The notes under the pieces are model-generated. The model was not told the origin of the DNA. It saw only the letters and a list, made by a program, of their open reading frames with translations, and searched no databases. Shown here piece after piece: positions 23,310 to 35,866 of a DNA stretch of 64,000 bases (its first letter is position 1; each line of letters starts with the position of its first letter). Location: NCBI GenBank assembly GCA_963966185.1, contig CAWZYM010000029.1, forward strand, positions 71,418 through 135,417, read 5' to 3'. Position numbers and translations under genes: made by a program. The stretch comes from Rhabditoides inermis. Taxonomy: Eukaryota > Nematoda > Chromadorea > Rhabditida > Rhabditidae.

Positions 23310-23768
23310 CGCTGGCTACAAATAACTTTCATTTGATTTGATTTTTTTTAGAATTGCAAGTAGTAACAATCAACAACAACAAAAATGACAACAATGCGGA
23401 AACGAATTCATTGAACGACGTAGGTAACGTGCAAATCAATGAGTATGAACTTAAAATAATTTTCAATTGTTGAAACATTACGGTGTTTCAAAAAGTATAA
23501 ACAAGCATCACGAAAAAGTAAACAAATAAACAAAAATTCTCACGGATCAGATTTGTTTTGAACGCTGAATTGTTTACGAATAATGAATATTTCTTTGTGT
23601 TCTCCTCATCTGAAACACTCTCTCCCCCTTCAGTAAAACACGTAACCTCGAGTTTTGTTTTCGCTGTTCACTTTTAATCCGTTTTGATCGCGCCGCCTCT
23701 TCCGTTATTGTTTTCATATCATCTTGTGACGCAGTTGTATTGTCACCTTGTATAAAGAATTTTCAGGT

Positions 23769-24444
23769 ATGAACTCGCTGAAAGTGCTTGCCTCGTGGTG
23801 CTACTACTGTCCAGTACGCTACCAGAGTGAGTATCAAAGTCATGCAACTTCATAATCAGTGGTTCAGTCGATGGCCTCCCACCCCCTTGCCGGCCTTCTC
23901 GGTCGTCTGAACCACGTCGCCATCGCCACCCCCGATCTGAAGAAGTCGTCCGATTTCTACAAGAACCTTGGCGCCGACGTAAGCGAGGCAGTGGTGAGTA
24001 CATTCCTCACTCTTCTCAATCAATCTTCTCAATCAATGCATTTGTCCTTCAGCCCCAGCCCGAGCACGGAGTGTACACTGTGTTCGTGAATCTGCCCAAC
24101 AGCAAGATCGAGCTGCTGCATCCGTACGGAGAGAAGAGCCCCATCCAGGTATAATGTCCCTATCACTTCACCTTTTTCACCTGTACTTATTCTAGGCCTT
24201 CCTGAACAAGAACAAAGACGGAGGTATGCATCACATCTGCATCGAGGTCGCCGACATCAACAAGGCGGTTGAGGCCGTCAGGGTGAATGTTGTTTCATTC
24301 ACTATAGTATTCTCGTGTATCATTCAGGCGCTGGGAATTCGCACCTTGGGTGAGAAGCCGAAGATCGGCGCGCACAACAAGCCGGTCATGTTTCTTCACC
24401 CCAAGGACTGCGGAGGTGTCCTCACCGAGCTGGAGCAGGCGTAA
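23769..24444 (+). CDS. mcee: Methylmalonyl-CoA epimerase, mitochondrial
   Basis: The first exon starts ATG 23769, directly after AATTTTCAGGT, a trans-splice-like acceptor. It encodes MNSLKVLASWCYYCP and splices (donor about 23815) to the exon with MASHPLAGLLGRLNHVAIAT. Then come PDLKKSSDFYKNLGA, GVYTVFVNLPNSKIELLHPY, GGMHHICIEVADI and PVMFLHPKDCGGVLTELEQA. This is the VOC (glyoxalase-like) fold with the metal ligands in NHVAI, HHICIE and the last LTELE. It interconverts the D- and L-methylmalonyl-CoA isomers in propionate breakdown. Stop at 24442-24444; AATAAA at 24545-24550. An alternative start is the internal ATG at 23872. Confidence 0.95.
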
Positions 24445-24544
24445 GCACAAGTATATAGCATTAAGTCCCATTGTATAGTGCCATATTTCTATTCTCCATA
24501 ATACCTCGGCGCACCCAACAGCCCGGTCATAAAATGTCCAGCAC

Positions 24545-24550
24545 AATAAA
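24545..24550 (+). terminator. Poly(A) signal of the epimerase gene
   Basis: AATAAA 100 bp past the stop codon. Confidence 0.7.
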
Positions 24551-24672
24551 TAGTTTATATACAAACGTATCGTACGTCAACGTGAAGAGATGAAACAGAA
24601 CTTGAAAGTGCACACACGCACCATTATTATGGGAAACGCATTTAAACATGATAGTGTACAGAGATGGTGAGT

Positions 24673-25505
24673 TCATCCAAAATGTTTTCGTACCTCCTGG
24701 AGTCGACGGCGCGCGTCCAGCACCCTCTTTTCCTGTTGCTGGATATCGTCGTAGCCCACAGTGATGAAGGCCACCACTGGCTGATCAGGGTTAAGGTTGG
24801 TGAAGGGGTTGGCGTCGATGTCTTTCTTAGATGTGTTCTGTCCCATCACACTCACTCCCCGCGGGTTGTGGAGAGCGGAGAAGAGAGTGGCTGCGGCGGC
24901 AGCATGGCACATGGAGTCGCTCGCGCGCTCCATACGCCCGGCTAGCTCGAGACTTTCCGGAATATACTCGCAGTCCTTCACCACCACTTTGTCTGCTGTC
25001 GACATGGGTGTCATCGCCGTCAAACCACTCAGCGATCGCGCCCACATCATCTAAAAAAAGTACAATTGATAATAATATCAATTATGAAATAACACAAATT
25101 TCACCAACCGGGACGGGCTTTTCTCCGGTCTTGGTGGTCTTCTTGAGCTGCTCCGGCAACGGCTTCTTCGAGTCGCGGCTCGTCGTGTGCACCAACGTCA
25201 CCGGCTGTTTGAATATGGACACCTGGAAAATGGATATGGTACCAAATGTATACTCAATAAGTGAAATAAGTGAAAGAAACTAACTCACAGTCTTTCGCCA
25301 CGGCGCGTTCGCTTGGCCATCGAAGCCAGTTCGAGCTTCGGCGGGACGACTCTATATCAGCAACAATTTAAACCGTAATAATATACTCTATCCAACATAT
25401 CTCCAACATATGTATCCAACATGATTGTGACTTTCTCACCTTAGCTTTGGGTCCGCGGCGTCCTTTTCCAAGCGGATCCGCCTCCGACGTTCGTGGCCGA
25501 CCCAT
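24673..25505 (-). CDS. MBD2/3-like NuRD-type protein lacking a recognisable methyl-CpG-binding domain
   Basis: The start (25505) follows CTTTTTAGAAT. It opens MGRPRTSEADPLGKGRRGPK, then NAPWRKTVSIFKQPVTLVHT, the family's ..SIFKQPVTKV.. segment. Next is MMWARSLSGLTAM (compare W.KRL.GLSA), ATLFSALHNPRGVSVMGQN (SALH....P..GQ) and NPDQPVVAFITVGYDDIQQQE with a coiled coil RVLDARRRLQE, the part that pairs with p66/GATAD2 in MBD2/3. These match MBD2/3 after the methyl-CpG-binding domain, but only about 40 residues precede SIFKQPV, too few for an intact MBD. A GTACG donor-like site near the end could splice to another exon, so the C-terminus is tentative. Confidence 0.82.
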
Positions 25506-26206
25506 ATTCTAAAAAGTAAACAAACATATGTATGATCGAATCACAAAGATTTTTTTAATCTACGCCTCTGAAAATCTGAGAATGGAGAATGAATGAGACA
25601 AAACGGAGTCGAGGTTCCGAGTAGTGTGGGGTAATGAGGAAAGGAATAATCGATCGATATGTGACGGACGCGTCAAAAATAGGGGCGGGGCGCGACATTG
25701 TACCATTGACCATTCGCGTTCGTTGGAATAAGCTTCTATATCACCTTTCTCCCACGGATCATTCTCGTCTCACCCATCTACAGAATCGTCCCCGCTTTTT
25801 CACAATTGGGTACACACATCGACATTCATAGTTGCGGAAGCGAAGGAGGCGAAACAAAGGCTATTCGCGGCACTCATGGCAGAGTCCACCCGCAGAAACG
25901 CGCTAGAGTATCGATCATCCACCGGGTTTGCAAACACGCAACTCGCATCTAAAATCAAATACGGCGACGACCCAAACGTCTTTTACTAAATGGATACACG
26001 GGAGGAGATATAATGAAAACAAACTGTTTATCATGAAACATAGTAACGTCATAAAATGGTCAACAACGAGCTATACACACATCAACATGTGAATAATATA
26101 TGCACGCGGGGTAGATCAAAGTACACGTTATGGGGTTGTGGCGTGAGACCGTGTAGTTGGGTGAGTATAGCGAGAGTAATTTAGCCATGATAGTTGGTCA
26201 CCGTGC

Positions 26207-27084
26207 TCAGGCCTCCTTCTTGGCCTCGCTGCCCTCGGCCTCTCCCTCAGCCTTGCGCTTCTGCCCGCGGCGCTCGACAGCATCATCAGACGTGGGCTTG
26301 CCATCCTCTCCGGCCTCGAAGTCCTCGGTCTCATCCTCATCCTGGCAGAACTGCGAGTCGTTAAGCTTGCTCAGGCTCACTTCCGAGCCCTCGTCATCAG
26401 AATCGTCTCCCTCGTTTCCATCCTCATCCTCGCCGTCAAACTCGCTCATGGGGATCTCCTCATTGTCCACATCAGCACCATCAAGGTACTAAACAAATCA
26501 ATTATAATTTTAACTTATATTACACACCTGAAGAGTGGGGATCATCTCGAAGATTTTGGCCCGGTAGCCAGCAGCCTCGGGCTCGTCGGTGCCTTCAGCA
26601 GGGTTCGAGATGGGGTTCGCAAACAGATCAATGCTGGCGATCTATAAAAATCTTTTAATCCAGTTATACAGATCGAAACTAACCTTGGTTCCCTTGAGGG
26701 CTTCGAGAGCCTTGAAGTCGGTGATCTTGTTGTTTCCGAGGTTGAGGTGGAGAAGATCCGGGCAGCTCTCCGCGATCACCTCGAATCCATCAGTAAATTG
26801 GTTGTCAGAGATGTCGAGACGAGTAAGCTTGGGAAGCTTCGGAAGACCCTGAAAAAAAAAATGATGGTTTCGTGAAAGATCTTAAGTTGTAACTATCCAA
26901 TCCACAACAAAATATGCAAAACCTTGAGAGAAGTAAGTCCGGTGTTGATCATGGAAAGGTGATCGAGACTGGTGAGCTTGTCACTGATGCCGGAGATCTC
27001 GGTAGCCTTGCAGTTGTCAAGATTCAGCTCAGTCACAGTGTCAGGCTCGCGGTCACGGAGCTCAAGCTTGTAGCGCTCATCCAT
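26207..27084 (-). CDS. anp32: ANP32-like acidic leucine-rich nuclear phosphoprotein
   Basis: Four exons. The start (27084) lies 8 nt after TATATTTCAG. The N-terminal half has leucine-rich repeats: VTELNLDNCKATEISGIS, SLDHLSMINTGLTSLK, LPKLTRLDISDNQFTDGF, LLHLNLGNNKITDFKALE, and the LRR cap with IASIDLFANPIS. The second half is highly acidic (FDGEDEDGNEGDDSDDEGSE) and ends in a KR-rich nuclear signal (RRGQKRKAEGEAEGSEAKKE). ANP32 proteins bind histones and act as chaperones, phosphatase inhibitors and mRNA-export partners in the nucleus. Length about 250 residues, normal for the family. Confidence 0.95.
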
Positions 27085-28162
27085 TGCTGTTTCTGAAATA
27101 TATAAAATTCACAACAATCAGAAAAATAAACCACAAATACTATATTACGAACACCACAAATAACTGAACATAACATAGTTTAAAAACAACACATTCACCG
27201 TGAACAACGTAAAAATGTCTCATAAATTGCACCTGTACAAGAACACAAGAAAAAGGCGTATAAAAATACATGAAAAATAAAGAAAAAACAATTGAATGAA
27301 CAGCAATGAACACGATACGAAGGCGACGAAAACAATGCGCGTTTACACTTTAGGCCCGCCAAAAAATTTTGAACTGTGGCCAATCAGCGTACGAGACTCC
27401 GCCTACTTGGATGGACGCCATCGATCACAACCAATGAACACTCGCGAATTGGGCGTGGTTTCAGATGTGTTTTGTGAGTGACGTCACGCCAATTTATCGA
27501 TTTTTTAAAGGTTTTTTTTGTTGCTATAGAATTTTATATAAAATGTACGTGTTATATATATGACATATCTTGATAGTTCATATATTGAATGTGAATGAAA
27601 TGCATTTTGTCTTTTCATCCAAAACATGTTTTTTCTTCTATTCTTGATACACATATTTATTTATTAATGTTTTACTGCGATGTGTATCATATAATACCTG
27701 CGTAATCGTAAGTTGCGTCCTCGTTCATGTTACACGCTGCCAACGGATTAGTATTGGTCGCGGCGTACTGACTGTGAATAAGCGTACCGATCACAGCGGT
27801 GTGTGATGTAGAAAAGGAATGATATGCGCCTGAAAAAGATGTCCTCCACTCTCATATGTGTGTGGATGAGTACTGATCTGTTGCAGACGTGAAGTGGAGT
27901 GAACAAGGGTGCGAACAACGACCGATCGGCAGCTCAGAGAGTCGCACACTCGAGTCATCCCGCATCGATCGACCAGTAGCCACCGCCCGCCGACAGGCAC
28001 TGTGTCCATAACCAGGTGAGCGGGGGAGAGAAAGGGAGCACGCCGTTTCGATTTGTGATTGGGTGACACGGCGTTTTGTGACGGCATCGCTCGCACTTTG
28101 CCTGTCGCTCCCTCTCCGGGCGCGCGCCCTGCCCATACCTGCATAAGCTTCGATTATGTGAA
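27085..28162. other. Divergent intergenic region
   Basis: Between the ANP32 gene (minus) and the PIP5K gene (plus). AT-rich centre, no recognised gene; it likely carries both promoters. Confidence 0.5.
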
Positions 28163-31100
28163 ATGAGCAAGCGATATTTCCTCAGAATCAAAGTCGGCGG
28201 AGGTCAGTTTGGAATGGAAAGTGCTGCCGAGTGTATTGTTTCGATATGTTTGTCTTGACGGAGAATGTTTGAGACAGCATTCAATCACTCTAAACCTTGG
28301 TTCGTCGCACTCGCAAAAACGCGACTCGTTGGAATCAATCAGCTGCTCTCCGTGAATCATTTGTCTAATCGCTTTCCCGCTTGCCTACCCCATTCTCCAT
28401 ATCATATTACCTAACGCGTCGTCACTCAGTCACAAATACATACAACTTATACTATCCCTATTTTGCACACATTCATGGAAAACACCGCCTCTCGAATTTC
28501 GGCAAATGCGAATTATCGGGTGTTGTCACCACCCAAAAATATCGCGCAATTGGATGCGTTGCCATCGATTTTGTCACTTTTGCATTGCTCACCCCGTCTC
28601 AACACCCATTCCACCGCCGTTGCAACACACGCAAGTAGACAGGCGAAGAACGGAATGAGAGTGCGCCTGGTGTTGTGTCTCAGCTCATGCGACACTTATT
28701 ACTCACTGTGCCGTGTGATTGACCGTGTCAATGTGGTGTGCTGCAGACGCCGATCATCCTCCCGGCAAGTCGTCCCTCATGGTCTCGGAGGAGGCTTCGG
28801 TCGGCTCGGCCGCCGCCCCCGCCCCTTCCGCAGCCGCCGTCGTCACATTCAAGCCCGTCAGCCAGCAACAGAACTCACTCCCAGCAGGTACATTTTGGCA
28901 TTGTGTTTATGAATATTTTGATGTGTTTTGAGATGGCGATGAGCGGCGGGAGAAGGAGAAGCTGGGTCACAGGCGAATCGACAAGCAGGGAGAGGTGAGT
29001 CGCCTCACACAGACCATGTTTACCGTATTCGGTTGCAGGTGTCGTACAAGAAGGTCCCGACGAACGCGCTGATGGCTGCTATCCAGCTGGGTATCGCCAA
29101 CTCGATCGGCAGCCTCGCCTCCGCCCCCAACAGGGACCTGCTCGTCCAGGATTTCGACGTCATCGAGAACGTCGCCTTCCCTAGGTGCGCGCCTGTTTCC
29201 ACTGGTATGCTATTGTGTTGCTTGCAGCATCGGCTCGCAGACGACTCCGTCCCACCCCTATGGCGACTTCCGATTCAAGACGTACGCGCCGTTCGCGTTC
29301 CGCTACTTCCGCAAGCTGTTCGAGATCCAGACAGAGGACTTCCTTGTGAGTTATCTTTTGAAATATTACTTAGACATGCGAAATGGAAATTGTAGCGTTC
29401 GATCTGTACTGAGCCTCTGCATGAGTTGTCGAATGCGGGTGCGTCGGGATCGATTTTCTATGTCTCTGCGGACGACAAGTTCATCATCAAAACGGTTCAG
29501 CACAAGGAGGTACGAATAGTTTTTTTTATTGTCTATTTTATTTATTTAAATTCAGGCCGACTTCTTGCAAAAGCTGCTCCCCGGATATTACATGGTGAGT
29601 TTTTTCTAAATGTTTTCAGCTTTGTTTTCTTATGTTCTTTTTGTTTAGAACCTCAACCAAAACCCGCACACCTTGTTGCCCAAGTTTTTCGGTCTGTTCT
29701 GCTACCAGGTGAGTAATTATCTATATGAAAAACTTTTTTATCGATCGCTTGATGGGTTCATCACGTTTGGTCGTTTCAGAGTCTTGGCAAGAACATTCGT
29801 CTATTGGTGATGAATAACCTCCTTCCGCAAGCCATCGAAATGCACGAGAAGTATGATCTCAAGGTATGTACAGTGATTTAGTACCACATATTTGGTTTAC
29901 ATTTCATATTTCAGGGTTCGACTTACAAGCGAGTTGCTTCTTCCAAGGAGCGCGCCAAGGCACACCCTACATTGAAAGTGAGTATTTCATAATCATAATG
30001 TTTTTCTCGAATGCGAGCCTTTAAATGTTTTTTTTTAACGTTGCAAGTTATAATGGATTTCTTTGAGGATTTGGATTTCCTGGAGACGCGTAAGGAGGGA
30101 ATCTATGTCGACCCGCAAGCGTACGATGACATCATCAAGATCATAACCAGGGACTGCACGGTATGCACGTATTATAAAAGTGTTTCATAATGATTCATAC
30201 TCGTTTTTGTAGGTTCTTCGGTCGTTCAAGATCATGGACTACTCGCTTCTGGTTGGAGTGCATAATCTGGAGATTGCTGAGAAGAAGGCGCTGGAGGCAG
30301 GCGAATTGCAGTCAGGAGAAGAGGACGAGGACGACGATGACCAGCCAGGAACCAGCAGACCAAGCAGGGTCAGAGACATCACACTCTTCCCTCTTGCGCC
30401 TTTCTTTTCATGTCTCTTTGTCTCATATTGCTAGGATGAGTCAAAACGTGTTTCAGTCGAAGCAGAAACTGTTCTTGTGGGAGACTTCAATAGAAAATGG
30501 TGTCACCCGCTATCCTGCCAGGTGAGCAACCTATTTTGGTTAGCGTATTTGTAATATAAACTGTTGTTTTGTGTTTCGTAATCATTGCGTTGTTGTAGGA
30601 GTTCGAACGGCGACCGTCTGATTCTCTTTCTGGGAATCATTGATATCCTGCAAAACTACCGGCTAGTGAAGAAGCTGGAGCACACGTGGAAGGCAGTCCT
30701 CCACGACGGGGTGGGTGCAGGGAGGAATGGAGGAGTATCGAGCGGCGCTCATTAATCCGTTCCAGGACTCGATCTCTGTGCACAACCCCAACTTCTATGC
30801 GCAGCGATTCCTCTCGTTCATGAACACTCACGTGTTCAAGCGGGATACAGGTACGTGATGCACCTCCACACTCACTCTCTCATCGTCTCGCTACCGTAGT
30901 GGATAGAGAGAACTGTACTTAGTGCTGGACGGCCTGTCGCCTGTCCGTGATGTGTCTAGTGCATCTTTCCATCCACCCACATCCACCACACCAGTATATC
31001 TTTCACTATCTGTCTCTCTGGATCCGATGACGTGGTTTGTGGTGTCGGTTGGTGGCTCTGGTGGCGCCGGTGTCTTGTGCGTGCATATTCAATCCACCCT

Positions 31101-32393
31101 CCCTCCGTGCATTTCACTCTATTACTTGGTTGTATCTGAGATTGAGATTGAGTTGTTCGTTTACATACCTCGATTGTCACGCAAACACGTTGCGTTCTGA
31201 ATGATTGATTGATTGAATGATGGTTGGTTGTGTTCTAGCGTTGAGATCGGGAGTGGGCGGCAAGTTCCGTTCGCTCGTGCACTCTTACCTGGGTACGCTT
31301 CGTGTAGTCTGTCTGTGCCAGTCTGTCAGTCTGTGCTGTGCTTGAGTAGATTGTGCTCGTGCCTAGTGGCTGCATGCGTGTTGCCACTCATCCCGCCGTC
31401 GTGGGTGGTCTTGTTATAGTGATTTCCTCTTCATCTTGCCTATCACGTGTCGTGGCCGGTGTGTGGACACTGCATCGTCTCGAGCCGCACACTGTCGCTT
31501 GTCCACTCTAGCTGCCAGCCTCCTCTCCTCCCTCCCTCATCGTCGCCTTGCAGCCCTGAAGCAGTCTCCATCGCGTCGTCGTCCGAGGAAGAGTCTCGGA
31601 GAGGACGACGTGCCCGCGCCGAGTGCGAGGGGCGACCAGCCCGCACCCATGTCACAACAGAGGGGCGTCAGTGTGCGCAGGAGCTACCACAAGCAGGCAT
31701 GTTTTCCCTATCATCTTCTTGTCATATCCATATTTGACGTCTCATTTGCAGGAGGCTTCTGAGATGGCGTCGTCGCGTCGTGAGAAGCGTCTGTTCGCTT
31801 CGTCGCGTCCGGAGGAGCGAGAAGCGATGGTGGAGGAGGAGATAGTGAGTAAGCCGAGCGAGTGAGGCTGCTCGCCTCGCCTCGCCTAGCCCCGCTGCCC
31901 CTCGGTTGCTGGACCAACTCACGCACGCACCGCGTGTATGCCTCTGCCCCTGCTATGCTATGCTCTCTGCCATTATCCACCCACTCCCTTCCTTCCTTCC
32001 TTTCTTCTCTCTCACCCTCTTCGATCTGTTCTATACCTTGCAGTACTTGTAGATTTGTAGATTGCCATAGAATCCTATTCAAGTATTGACGTACACTATG
32101 TGATTGCGATACTGTTGTTGTTTCCGTTGCACTCTTTTCAGTTTGCACCTCCCGCTTTGCATCCTCATCATGTCATGCTTTTCGTTGTGTCGGCAGCTTT
32201 GTCGTGTGCTCTTCGCGTGCTTTGCGGGACTGTTGGGTGTGTGTGGTGGTGTGTAGATGGATGTGTAGTTGCAGCTCTCCTTTCAACGGGCGAGCATGGT
32301 GGCCCTTGCGAGCACTCTCTGACCCCTTGACCCCCCTCCCTCCTATCTCCTCTTCTCACCGTGTCCTCTCTCTCATTTCAGACCCGCCTCTAA
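28163..32393 (+). CDS. ppk-1: Type I phosphatidylinositol-4-phosphate 5-kinase
   Basis: About 16 exons. Phases join from ATG 28163 ([13 protein letters not shown]) through [11 protein letters not shown] to the kinase core: [89 protein letters not shown], the type I activation segment up to DLDF, and [13 protein letters not shown] (MDYSLL), ending with [17 protein letters not shown] and FMNTHVF. It phosphorylates PI4P to PI(4,5)P2 at membranes. Late exons encode [16 protein letters not shown] and [13 protein letters not shown]. One intron seems to use a GC donor (CAG|GCATGT near 31697). A last exon 32382-32393 would end the protein in EEEITRL; without it the reading ends VSKPSE at 31864. Poly(A) signal at 32983-32988. 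Confidence 0.95.
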
Positions 32394-32982
32394 CACTTGG
32401 TTGGTAGTGCTCCCCGGTCGGAGTGGTAGCCCCGTCGTGTCTGCTTGCTAACAGCGGAGTGTGTGAATGAGAGAGTGTATGAGAGTAGTGAGAGGTAGTG
32501 GAGTGAGAGTGCTTGTGTTGCCCGTCTAGTCTGCCCCCGTGGCGGCCCCGTGCTGGCCACGGAGGCGCCCGTCCGTCCCCACCCGCCCGCACTGCCCGAG
32601 TAGTAGTAGTAGTAGCTGCAAGAGAGCAAGTAGAGTAGAGAGCTCGTGTCGTGTCCCTTTCATACTAACACTACCTAGTCCCCTTCTTCGAGCACGTCCC
32701 CTGTCACTCCCCCCACGTTGCTCTCATTTTATAGACTAGAACAAGAGATTATTTATTTATTATATTTCATATTGTCTGCGAGTTTGTACAAGGTGACGAT
32801 TGTATATGATTGTTTTTTGCTTGTGCGTTCCATCTTCTCTCTCTCTCTCTGAGCCAAGGGGGCGGGGCAAGCGGGGGCGTGTCTTCTGCACGTCCCGTTC
32901 CTTGGATCATGTCTGCATTCCATTAGGAGATCGAATCGATACAGTATGTACTGTGTATCATCTAATTAATTTAATAACTGGC

Positions 32983-32988
32983 AATAAA
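32983..32988 (+). terminator. Poly(A) signal, probably of the PIP5K gene
   Basis: AATAAA in ACTGGCAATAAAGATTC, 590 bp past the proposed last stop and before the next gene's start at 33248. Confidence 0.5.
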
Positions 32989-33247
32989 GATTCTCAAAAG
33001 TTGTACTGTTATTGTTCTAAAGGACACCGGATTGGTTATTCTGACAAGAGTACGCGTGTATGAGTAATCTGGGAGTGGTGGATTACAAATGTGCAGGGTT
33101 GGTTGTTGTTGCGTAGATGTGAGTGTGTGTCCCCTTAGGGCTCGGTGGGCGGGGCGAGCGCGCGCTCGGATCGATGCCGCCTTCCTCCCCCTCCCCTCTC
33201 CCGCCTCGCCACGCGACGTCATCCAACCCTCATTCGTGTTACTTCGC

Positions 33248-35824
33248 ATGCCTAGTCTACACGCCGCTCGCCCGCCCGGCCACGGTAACACATTGTAGAC
33301 ACAATAGAGCGAGCTGTGTGGGGTTGTCTGTGTGGTGTGTACTGTGCATGTATGGTGTGGTGTTGCAGAGTGGCTGTGGCTGGGTGGCGGCGCGGTTTGC
33401 GGTCTGATCGGTGTGGTGGCCGTGGCCGCTCTGCTCGTCTCTCGCCGCCGTCGCCAGTACCCCTCCCTCCTACTCCCTCCCAAGCAGGTACGTACCCACT
33501 CTTCCTATTTCACTCCAGCGCGTCTCTTATGTTATTGCGTATGCAGGGGCCTGAATAGCAAACATGTAGTCTCGCGGAGTGACATTTTTGCACTCAGTTC
33601 TGATGTTGTTTGTTTGAGAAGATGTTTGTTTGCTGTGGGTGAAAGTTGAAGAGAGGCGACTGTGAGAGAGGGGGGAGGGGAGAGAGTCGGGGCGAGGATA
33701 ATACTCTCACGATTATTAGATTGCAAGGCGAGGAGAAAGGAGGCGGCGACGTCATGTCTCGAATGTTCTCGAAGGGATGATGAATGTGAGCCGTGTTTAG
33801 GTGATCGCAGTGCGCAACGGGCTGCACCACTCGAATGGCAAGCTGCGCCACTCGCCCTCCCCCGTCACCTCCCCACTGAGCAGCGACGGCTCGCCCTCTC
33901 CGTCCGTGCCCTTCGCGTCCCTCCTGGGTGAGTGTCCCCTCCTCCTCCCCCTCTACTCGCTCCTTGCAGAGGACCGCACTCGCAAGCTGTCCCCGTCGGA
34001 GCTGCCGCCAGATCGCGGCCACATCAACTTCACTCTCTCATACGACGAGCAGTCGGAGAGCCTCCAGGTACGGACGAGAACACACTCTGATTAATTGCAT
34101 CGGCTCTCTCGCGCGTGTGTGTGTTTCTTGTCGCCTCCGCCGCTGCCGCCCGTTCCAATTATCTATCTCCCTCCCTCTCTCCCTCTCCTTTTCTACCTCT
34201 CTCTCCCTCCCTCCACCTCTATCTCTCTCCCTCCCTCCTCTCCCGCCCACATACCGTATCGATAGGCGATTATGCCCGCTCGCCTAGGGGTCTTCCCCTT
34301 CCGTCCATGAGTTGAGCGCTGAGTGAGTGAGGATGTTCTTGTGGGAATTGGAGGGTTGCAGTGATGAGATTTATTTATGGCGCGCGGCCACGCAGCGTGT
34401 TCTATCCACCTCCCCCCTCTCCTTCTACTCCTCTTTCGCACCCCTTCCCCCTTCTGATGGGTGACCGCGATTGCCCGAGGGCAGACTAGACACGACAGGT
34501 ACGGTAATATACTCACGAGTAGTACGTAGTGAGTAGTGATGCTTACATAAGTACTAAGATATTCAAAAAAGCGTGAACGAATGAGTTTATCTGGTGCGAG
34601 TGAGCCCATGTGTTTTCTGCAATGAAACGGAATGGGGGAATTAGAAGTCGTCTGGGGGGGATGCTCGAATGACCGCGGCACGTACTCTCCGATGCGGATG
34701 TCGTGCATGCCCTTTCCTCCACCTATTTCTCATCCCCCCTCTCCCTTTCTCATCCCCCCTCTCCCCCCCCCTATAGTCCATGCTGACTCACACTATTTTC
34801 TCGTTGCGTGCATATTCTCTTCCCCATATTCGGTTATTAGCTTTGTTGCCGCGGCAACTCTCCGGCTAAACATACGTCTTATCGCGAGTTAGGCGGCCAC
34901 AAAACACAGCTCTCCTTTCCCCTACCGTTTTCGAAACCACAACAAACAGATGCATACATGGAGGGAAAGGTCGCTTTCCGCTCCCGCTCCTCTGTTCCCT
35001 TCCGTCACCGAGATTCATCTCCTCTCTCTCTCTCTCTCTCCAACCCATCCCTGCCCATCCATATCCTATCTGGCATGCGCCGCATTCTTTTTTTTCGATT
35101 CTCATATCGATAATTTTCTTTTGCGGGGCGAGGGGGGAGAACAATGTGGCTATTGCATGCGGGATAGCATGTCAGATGGAATGACCGCGCTGCTCTGCCA
35201 GAGGATAATTGAAATATGCACACATACGGGGCGAAATCGTGGCTCTAATCCCCTTTCTCTGAAGGGAGTCCAAGCGGTGCAGTCGAGTGCCCGTCCTATG
35301 AATGCCCAATCGACTCCACCTCTAGTGCTACCCAGATAATGAGAAAGCGAGCTGCAGACAAAAGAGGGGGAGAGGAGGGAAAGGAGAGGGAAAGTGCGGC
35401 ATGAGTGAATGCGACACGTAAAAACAAGTAGTATACGGGGAATGGGGGAGGTATACAGAACACGAATGATTCAATGAGTGCATATGTTCTAGGTGGGCAT
35501 CATCTCCTGCCGCGGTCTGTGCGAGCTGACAGTATCCCGCGACGGCCAGTGCCTCCTCGACCCCTACGTCAAGCTGCAGCTCCTGCCCAACAAGGAGCAC
35601 CGCGTCAAGGTAGGGCGCCGCCGTCGGACCCCCGAGAGTGCCCCTGTTGCAGACCCGAATCGTGCGGGCCACCACGTCGCCCATATACGATGAGCAGTTC
35701 ACCATGTATGGAGTGTCTCCCGATATGCTCGCCGGCACCACACTCCACTTCCAGGTGAGACAACGTATTCCTCTCTTCCCCTAGCCCCCTTTCTCTCACT
35801 CACTCTCTCCCTCTCTCTCTCTCT

Positions 35825-35866
<42 letters not shown>

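Noticed and set aside
27791..28144. Minus-strand frames upstream of PIP5K
   Set aside because: No family resemblance, no splice support.
32168..33480. Open frames between PIP5K and synaptotagmin
   Set aside because: Low-complexity, no conserved motifs; region is probably 3'UTR and promoter.
35494..35760. Independent C2 protein
   Set aside because: C2A exons of the synaptotagmin gene; phases join.
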